The translations under genes were made by a program, and so were the position numbers. The notes beneath the pieces were generated by a model. It did not search any database and had not been told where the DNA came from. It saw nothing but the letters and a program-made list of their open reading frames with translations. Shown piece by piece: positions 59,949 through 64,000 of a DNA stretch of 64,000 nucleotides. The stretch is from assembly GCF_000383595.1 (NCBI RefSeq), contig NZ_KB911581.1:5116496-5180495 (forward strand). Reading direction: 5' to 3'. The DNA comes from Streptomyces bottropensis ATCC 25435. GTDB lineage: Bacteria > Actinomycetota > Actinomycetes > Streptomycetales > Streptomycetaceae. Each line of letters opens with the position of its first letter. The stretch's first letter is position 1.

Positions 59949-61145
59949 CTACATGGATGCTCCCGACGTCGTCACGGTCACCGGGAGGCTCTCCAGTCCC
60001 CGGATGACGTTGTTGAGGTGCCGCCGTGGCGGGCCGGCCGGCTGGATCACCTCCACGCGATCCAGCAGTGCCGACAGGATCGCGTTGCCCTCCACCCGTG
60101 CCAGTCCCTGGCCGGCACAGGCGTGCACGCCGGAGCCGAACCCGACGTGGTCCATCGGCGCTCTGCCGATGTCGAACCTGTCCGGCTCCGGCCACTTGCG
60201 CGGATCCCGGTTGGCCGAACCGAACAACATCGCCACCTGAGCCCGCGGCGGGATCGTGACACCGTCGATCTCGACCGCCCGCGTCGTGCGGCGGAAGAAC
60301 GTCTGCACCGGTGACTCGAAACGCACGACCTCCTCGAAGGCGGAACGCAGCAACGTCCGGTCGGCGCGCAGGGCCGTCCAGGCGGTCGGATGCTCGGCGA
60401 ACAACCACAGGGCATTGCTGATCGCGTTGATCGTCGTGTCCATGCTCGCCACCAGGTACGCGCGCAACAACCGTCCCACCTGGTGCTCCCCGATAGCGCC
60501 CCGGTCGGCCGCCTGATACAGCGCCTCGCCCCAGCCACCTGGCGCAAGGCGGTCGCGGTTCATCATCGAGATGAGCTTGTCGAGCAGCCGTTCGGAGACC
60601 TGCACCGACGCTCTCGTCCGCTCGTTGAGGGGGCCGAAGGTGTTGAAGAACGCGTCGGCGAACACGAGCACCTCGTCGCGCGCGCGGAGGGGCATCCCGA
60701 CGAGATCCGCCACCACCGTCAGCGGGAACACGCGCGCCAGATCACCCACGACGTCGAATGCACCGCGGGCCACCACGGACTCGACCAGTTCGCTCGCGCG
60801 CCGGCCGATGTCGTCCTTCAGGCTCGCCAACGCACGCGGGGACAGGCTCTCCGACAGCACCGAACGCAGCACGTCGTGTTCCGGCGGGTCGGTCGCCAGC
60901 ACGCCACCCCGGCGGCTTTCGTTCAGCGACGGCTCATAGCCCACGCTGTCCACGGAGGAGAACCGCTCGTGGTCGCGCAGCGCCGCCCGTACGTCTTCGT
61001 ACCGGGGCAGGGCCCAGCAGTCGTAGCGCTCCAGGTACACGGCGGCGCCCGTCTCCCGCAACGCCGCGTAGGCAGGGTAGGGATCGGTCAGGACATCGTC
61101 GGCGAAGATGTCCACGTCGGACACCGGAGTAGCGGCCGTTGTCAT
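59949..61145 (-). CDS. Cytochrome P450 (system 4, no adjacent partner)
   Basis: 398 aa. Heme loop FGSGVHACAGQGLARVE (Cys near 343), ExxR as EEVVRFESPVQTFFRRTT, I-helix VASMDTTINAI with the same Ser-Met-Asp-Thr as system 1. No ferredoxin or reductase gene is adjacent; it may borrow one from the sets at 15 or 55 kb. It shares DVDIFADDVLTDPYPA and an HLNNVIRGLESLPVTV end with the P450 at 13963, so the two are close paralogues. Confidence 0.9.
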   Translation of the reverse strand: MTTAATPVSDVDIFADDVLTDPYPAYAALRETGAAVYLERYDCWALPRYEDVRAALRDHERFSSVDSVGYEPSLNESRRGGVLATDPPEHDVLRSVLSESLSPRALASLKDDIGRRASELVESVVARGAFDVVGDLARVFPLTVVADLVGMPLRARDEVLVFADAFFNTFGPLNERTRASVQVSERLLDKLISMMNRDRLAPGGWGEALYQAADRGAIGEHQVGRLLRAYLVASMDTTINAISNALWLFAEHPTAWTALRADRTLLRSAFEEVVRFESPVQTFFRRTTRAVEIDGVTIPPRAQVAMLFGSANRDPRKWPEPDRFDIGRAPMDHVGFGSGVHACAGQGLARVEGNAILSALLDRVEVIQPAGPPRRHLNNVIRGLESLPVTVTTSGASM

Positions 61146-61199
61146 AGTTGACTCCCATCAGTCATCGCGGTGAATCGCACCCGCTCGTGTGCGAAGCTT

Positions 61200-61478
61200 C
61201 AATTCGGGCCGCCCGCCTGCAGAGGTGCCCCCGGTCCGCGCCGCGGCGTGTTCGCAGGTGACGCCGGGTGGCGTTCGACCAGGAGGGGTCCGTCGGGGGT
61301 GACGTCGAGGAGACCGAGGTCGGTGATGATGCGGTGGACGCAGCATTCGCCGGTGGGGGGAAGGCCGCACTGCGAAGCCGCCGACGGCGAGTGGCGTCCC
61401 GTCCGGGATGTCGGCGATCGCCTCCGCGGCGCTGGTGCCGACTTTGTCCACGAGGAGTCCTACTGAAAGCTTCGTTGC
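61200..61478 (-). pseudogene. 3-oxoacid CoA-transferase A/B fusion remnant
   Basis: Reading leftward, LVDKVGTSAAEAIADIPDGT, then PLAVGGF is the start of a subunit A (PcaI/ScoA). It is followed out of frame by CGLPPTGECCVHRIITDLGL and LDVTPDGPLLVE, the end of a subunit B (PcaJ/ScoB). Everything between is deleted. The intact pair would have activated 3-oxoadipate, the product of the maleylacetate route. Confidence 0.8.
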
Positions 61479-61578
61479 CGCCATGAGCGCCGGCAGCGCG
61501 ATCGACCGGCCGTGGTCCGCCGACGTGGCAGGCCTGCGCGGTGCTGCTTCCGGCGAGCGGGAATTGGACGCGGCCCTC

Positions 61579-62379
61579 TCAGGCACCGATCATGTTGAAG
61601 CCGCCGTCGGCGTTTAGGTACACGCCGGTCATGTGGGATGCGTCGTCGGTGGCGAGGAAGAGGGCGGTGCCCGCGAGTTGGGCCGGGCCGGGGATGCGGC
61701 CCATCGGGGTTTTGGCGATCATGTCGTCGCGGCGGCCCGACTTCCAGTCCGCCCGGCCGAGCAGCGTCTCGGTCTCGATGAAGCCGGGTGCGAAGGTGTT
61801 GACCCGCACGAAGGGCGCGAATGCCTGGGCGTAGGACTTGGTGATGCCGAGGATGCCGTACTTCGCGGCGGCGTACTGCGGCGCCCGCGCGCTGCCGCGC
61901 ACGATCACGGTGGAGCCGATGTTGACGATCGCGCCGTGGCCCTGGTCCAGCATCCGGGAGCCGAACTCGTGCGTGCAGAGCATGGTTCCCTTGATGTCCA
62001 CGGCGAGTACGTGATCGACGGACTCCTCGGTGAGGTCCCGCCAGGACATCTGGTCGCCCGCCACGTCACCGACGTTGTTGACCAGCACGTCGAGGCCGCC
62101 GAACCGGATGAAGACCTCATCGGCCATACGGATGACGTCGGTGTGGACGGCGATGTCGGCCTGCACGGTGAACGCCTCGCCACCCACGTCCTTGATGCGG
62201 GCGAGGGTCTTCTCGGCTCCGGCGGCGGAGCTGCGGTAGTGGACGGCGACGCGGGCGCCCTCCTGGGCGGCGCGGACGGCGATCTCTGCGCCGTAGCCGG
62301 TGCCCGCGCCGGTGACCAGGACCGTTCGGCCTTCGAAACGGCGGGGGATGGGCATGGGGGGCGGAGTGTGGTCGGACAT
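61579..62379 (-). CDS. SDR-family oxidoreductase (FabG-like)
   Basis: 266 aa. TGAGTGYGAEIAVRAAQEGA, NNVGDVAGDQ, catalytic YAAAKYG, and ETETLLGRADW with the C-terminal MTGVYLNADGG. ATG at 62379 with AAGGA. It follows two FAH-family genes on the same strand (77-bp gap), so the three probably act on one intermediate. Confidence 0.89.
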   Translation of the reverse strand: MSDHTPPPMPIPRRFEGRTVLVTGAGTGYGAEIAVRAAQEGARVAVHYRSSAAGAEKTLARIKDVGGEAFTVQADIAVHTDVIRMADEVFIRFGGLDVLVNNVGDVAGDQMSWRDLTEESVDHVLAVDIKGTMLCTHEFGSRMLDQGHGAIVNIGSTVIVRGSARAPQYAAAKYGILGITKSYAQAFAPFVRVNTFAPGFIETETLLGRADWKSGRRDDMIAKTPMGRIPGPAQLAGTALFLATDDASHMTGVYLNADGGFNMIGA

Positions 62380-62456
62380 GCGGGTCCTTGTCTGCGATGG
62401 TCGGAGGGGTTCTGGGGGCGGGGTGACAGAGACAACGCAGCGGGCTGCCGTGGCTC

Positions 62457-63320
62457 TCAGCTCCCTGCCGGCTGCTGGGCGCCGGCGGTGAAATGCTGGC
62501 GGATCTCGCCGATGCCCTCGATGCGGCTGACGAGTTCGTCGCCGTCGGTGAGGTAGCGCGGCGGGTTCATGCGGTTGCCGACGCCCGCCGGGGTGCCGGT
62601 GAAGACCAGGTCACCGGGGAAGAGGGGGAGCACGGCCGAGAGCCGGGCGATGAGCTCCGGCACCGGGAAGATCATGGACTTGGTGCGGTCCTGCTGGACG
62701 ACCTCGCCGTTCAGCAGCCCGGTGATCTCCAGATCGTCGGGGTCGTCGAGTTCGTCGGGGGTGACGAGGACAGGGCCGATGGGGCCGAAGCCGGGGAAGG
62801 ACTTGCCCAGACTGAACTGGGCCGGCTTTCCCTGGAGTTGGGTGACACGTTCGGAGAGGTCCTGGCCCACGGCCAGGGCGGCCACCGCCTTCCAGGCGTG
62901 GTCCTCGCTCACCCGGTACGTTTCGGCGCCGATCACCGCGACGAGTTCGACCTCCCAGTCGACCTTGCCCGGGGGGAGGGCGACGTTGGTGTGCGGGCCG
63001 GTGACGCAGGCCGGGAACTTGGTGAAGACGAGCGGTTCCTCGGGTGGACTGAAGCCGGCTTCCGCGGCGTGCGGCGGGTAGTTGAGGGCGACGGCGAACA
63101 CCTGCCGGGGCCGGGGCACCGGCGCCTGCAGAGCGGCCGGGTCCACATCGATGTCGTAGGCGTGGTCGGGCAGGCTCGGTGCCCACGCGCGCAGGTCGTC
63201 CCACCTCTGCAGCAGGACCATCGGGTCGGGGTGCAGCCGACCCCTCGACGCCCAGCGAACGTCCGCGGCCCGGTCGCCGCGGACCAGGACGGCCCGACCG
63301 TCCAGGACGCCGACCCTCAC
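62457..63320 (-). CDS. Fumarylacetoacetate hydrolase-family protein A
   Basis: 287 aa. VFAVALNYPPHAAEAGFSPP, then DWEVELVAVIG (metal-binding acidic residues) and FTGTPAGVGNRMNPPRYL, the FAH signatures. The family splits acylpyruvates and fumarylacetoacetate or decarboxylates/hydrates related diketo acids. The GTG overlaps the stop of the next FAH gene (GTGA). Confidence 0.89.
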   Translation of the reverse strand: MRVGVLDGRAVLVRGDRAADVRWASRGRLHPDPMVLLQRWDDLRAWAPSLPDHAYDIDVDPAALQAPVPRPRQVFAVALNYPPHAAEAGFSPPEEPLVFTKFPACVTGPHTNVALPPGKVDWEVELVAVIGAETYRVSEDHAWKAVAALAVGQDLSERVTQLQGKPAQFSLGKSFPGFGPIGPVLVTPDELDDPDDLEITGLLNGEVVQQDRTKSMIFPVPELIARLSAVLPLFPGDLVFTGTPAGVGNRMNPPRYLTDGDELVSRIEGIGEIRQHFTAGAQQPAGS

Positions 63321-64000
63321 CAGTCCACCTTCTTCGGTACGGGGGTGCCGTGCCCCTCCTGCCAGCTGACGATCGGGGAGCGCAGGACACCCAGGCGTTC
63401 GACCTCCGCCTCGACGACGTCGCCCGGCTTGAGGTACATGTCCGGGTCGCCGCTGAAGCCGGCCACGCCCTGGACGGTGCCGGTCGTGATCAGGTCGCCG
63501 GCGCTGTAGCCCTGCGGGGAGTGGTAGGCGACCAGGTGTGGGATGGAGACCGACATGCGGTTGGTGTTGGACTTCTGCCGGACCACGCCGTTGACGCGCA
63601 GCTCCATGTCGAGGTTCTGCGCGTCGGGGATCTCGTCGGCGGTGACGATGTAGGGGCCGACGGGGCAGAAGGTGTCGATGGCCTTGCAGAAGGAGAAGAC
63701 GCCGGACTCCATCTCGCGGCGCTGTATGTCGCGGGCGGTGATGTCGTTGAAGACGACGTATCCGGCGATGTGGTCCGGCGCGTCGTCGACGCCGAAGAAC
63801 TTGCCCGGCTTGCCGATGACCACGGCGATCTCCAGCTCGTAGTCCAACTCGCCGGTCAGGTGCTCCGGGTAGATGACCGGCTCCTCCGGGCCGACGATCG
63901 CGTCGACGTTCTGGAAGAAGACGATGCCCTTGTGCATGGGATGGGACCAGTCGACGTTCTTCGACTCGTCCTCGTGCTCACGGAAGTTGCCGGACGTGTG
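63317..64000 (-). CDS. Fumarylacetoacetate hydrolase-family protein B (N-terminus outside window)
   Basis: At least 227 residues visible. The frame is open to the right edge (SGNFREHEDESKNVDWSHPM precedes the first internal Met at 63937), so the true start is beyond the window. ELDYELEIAVVIGKPGKFFG, then NDITARDIQRREME and TGTVQGVAGFSGDP place it in the FAH family. Tandem with FAH A and overlapping it by 4 nt; the two may form a heteromer or act in sequence. Confidence 0.88.
   Translation of the reverse strand, partial: HTSGNFREHEDESKNVDWSHPMHKGIVFFQNVDAIVGPEEPVIYPEHLTGELDYELEIAVVIGKPGKFFGVDDAPDHIAGYVVFNDITARDIQRREMESGVFSFCKAIDTFCPVGPYIVTADEIPDAQNLDMELRVNGVVRQKSNTNRMSVSIPHLVAYHSPQGYSAGDLITTGTVQGVAGFSGDPDMYLKPGDVVEAEVERLGVLRSPIVSWQEGHGTPVPKKVDW

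Noticed and set aside
1..64000. CRISPR array, tRNA, rRNA, riboswitch or replication origin
   Set aside because: No repeat-spacer pattern, cloverleaf or DnaA-box cluster was recognised on reading; small tRNAs could still be missed by eye.

Overview
The window is high-GC actinobacterial DNA. Streptomyces or a close relative is most likely: there are many GTG starts, stop/start overlaps of the ATGA and GTGA type, a Tat-exported glycosidase, a mycothiol-type formaldehyde dehydrogenase remnant and dense TetR/IclR/MarR/ArsR regulation. I see no rRNA, tRNA, CRISPR array or replication origin. It reads as an accessory catabolic region, built and eroded by duplication and deletion.

Layout. 1-8.1 kb: plant-glycoside deconstruction (beta-glucuronidase cut by the window edge, SDR, GH1 glycosidase, exported GH78 alpha-L-rhamnosidase). 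8.2-10.2 kb: TetR plus MFS pump. 10.3-13.1 kb: two-component flavin monooxygenase beside aldo/keto reductase and IS3 remnants. 13.1-19 kb: TetR-controlled P450/ferredoxin/ferredoxin reductase, then a MarR-controlled carotenoid-oxygenase-family enzyme. 19.2-26 kb: arsenic island (truncated trxB, two arsC, two arsR, aquaporin, arsO, a second FAD enzyme, an MFS protein) with no ArsB/Acr3. 26-28.4 kb: glycine-rich secreted protein and decayed DNA. 28.4-32 kb: SulP transporter, HATPase and STAS genes between two ArsR genes. 33.2-38.6 kb: hydroxyquinol operon (FAD hydroxylase, alpha/beta hydrolase, intradiol dioxygenase, maleylacetate reductase). 38.9-43.2 kb: IclR, P450 reductase, P450 and a broken mycothiol-dependent formaldehyde dehydrogenase. 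43.7-47 kb: an SDR between two identical 755-bp copies of a TetR gene. 47.3-57.3 kb: Rieske oxygenase with reductase, SDR, IclR, a second P450/FdR/ferredoxin set, a katG remnant and a GlcG/HbpS-like gene. 57.4-64 kb: FMN hydroxy-acid dehydrogenase, dienelactone-hydrolase-like enzyme, P450, CoA-transferase remnant, SDR and two fumarylacetoacetate-hydrolase-family genes, the last cut by the right edge.

How it may work together (inference). Exported and cytoplasmic glycosidases would free phenolic aglycones. Four P450s, a Rieske oxygenase and a two-component flavin monooxygenase would demethylate or hydroxylate them, and a stilbene/isoeugenol-cleaving type enzyme would cut side chains. Rings would leave through hydroxyquinol and maleylacetate to the 3-oxoadipate pathway, with FAH-family and hydroxy-acid enzymes for side products. 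The formaldehyde dehydrogenase remnant beside a P450 points to methoxy-group removal.

The most unusual signal is a promoter cassette present three times (about 50.1, 55.8 and 56.4 kb): an 18-bp palindrome CTGACAAAAGTTTGTCAG lying 29-30 bp before a conserved GGTGCTACGTTG box. Each copy leads to the start of a GlcG/HbpS-like ORF. One ORF is intact; the other two are truncated and followed by an oxygenase operon. Together with the 755-bp duplication and about ten gene remnants, this suggests repeated operon duplication and gene replacement under one regulator.
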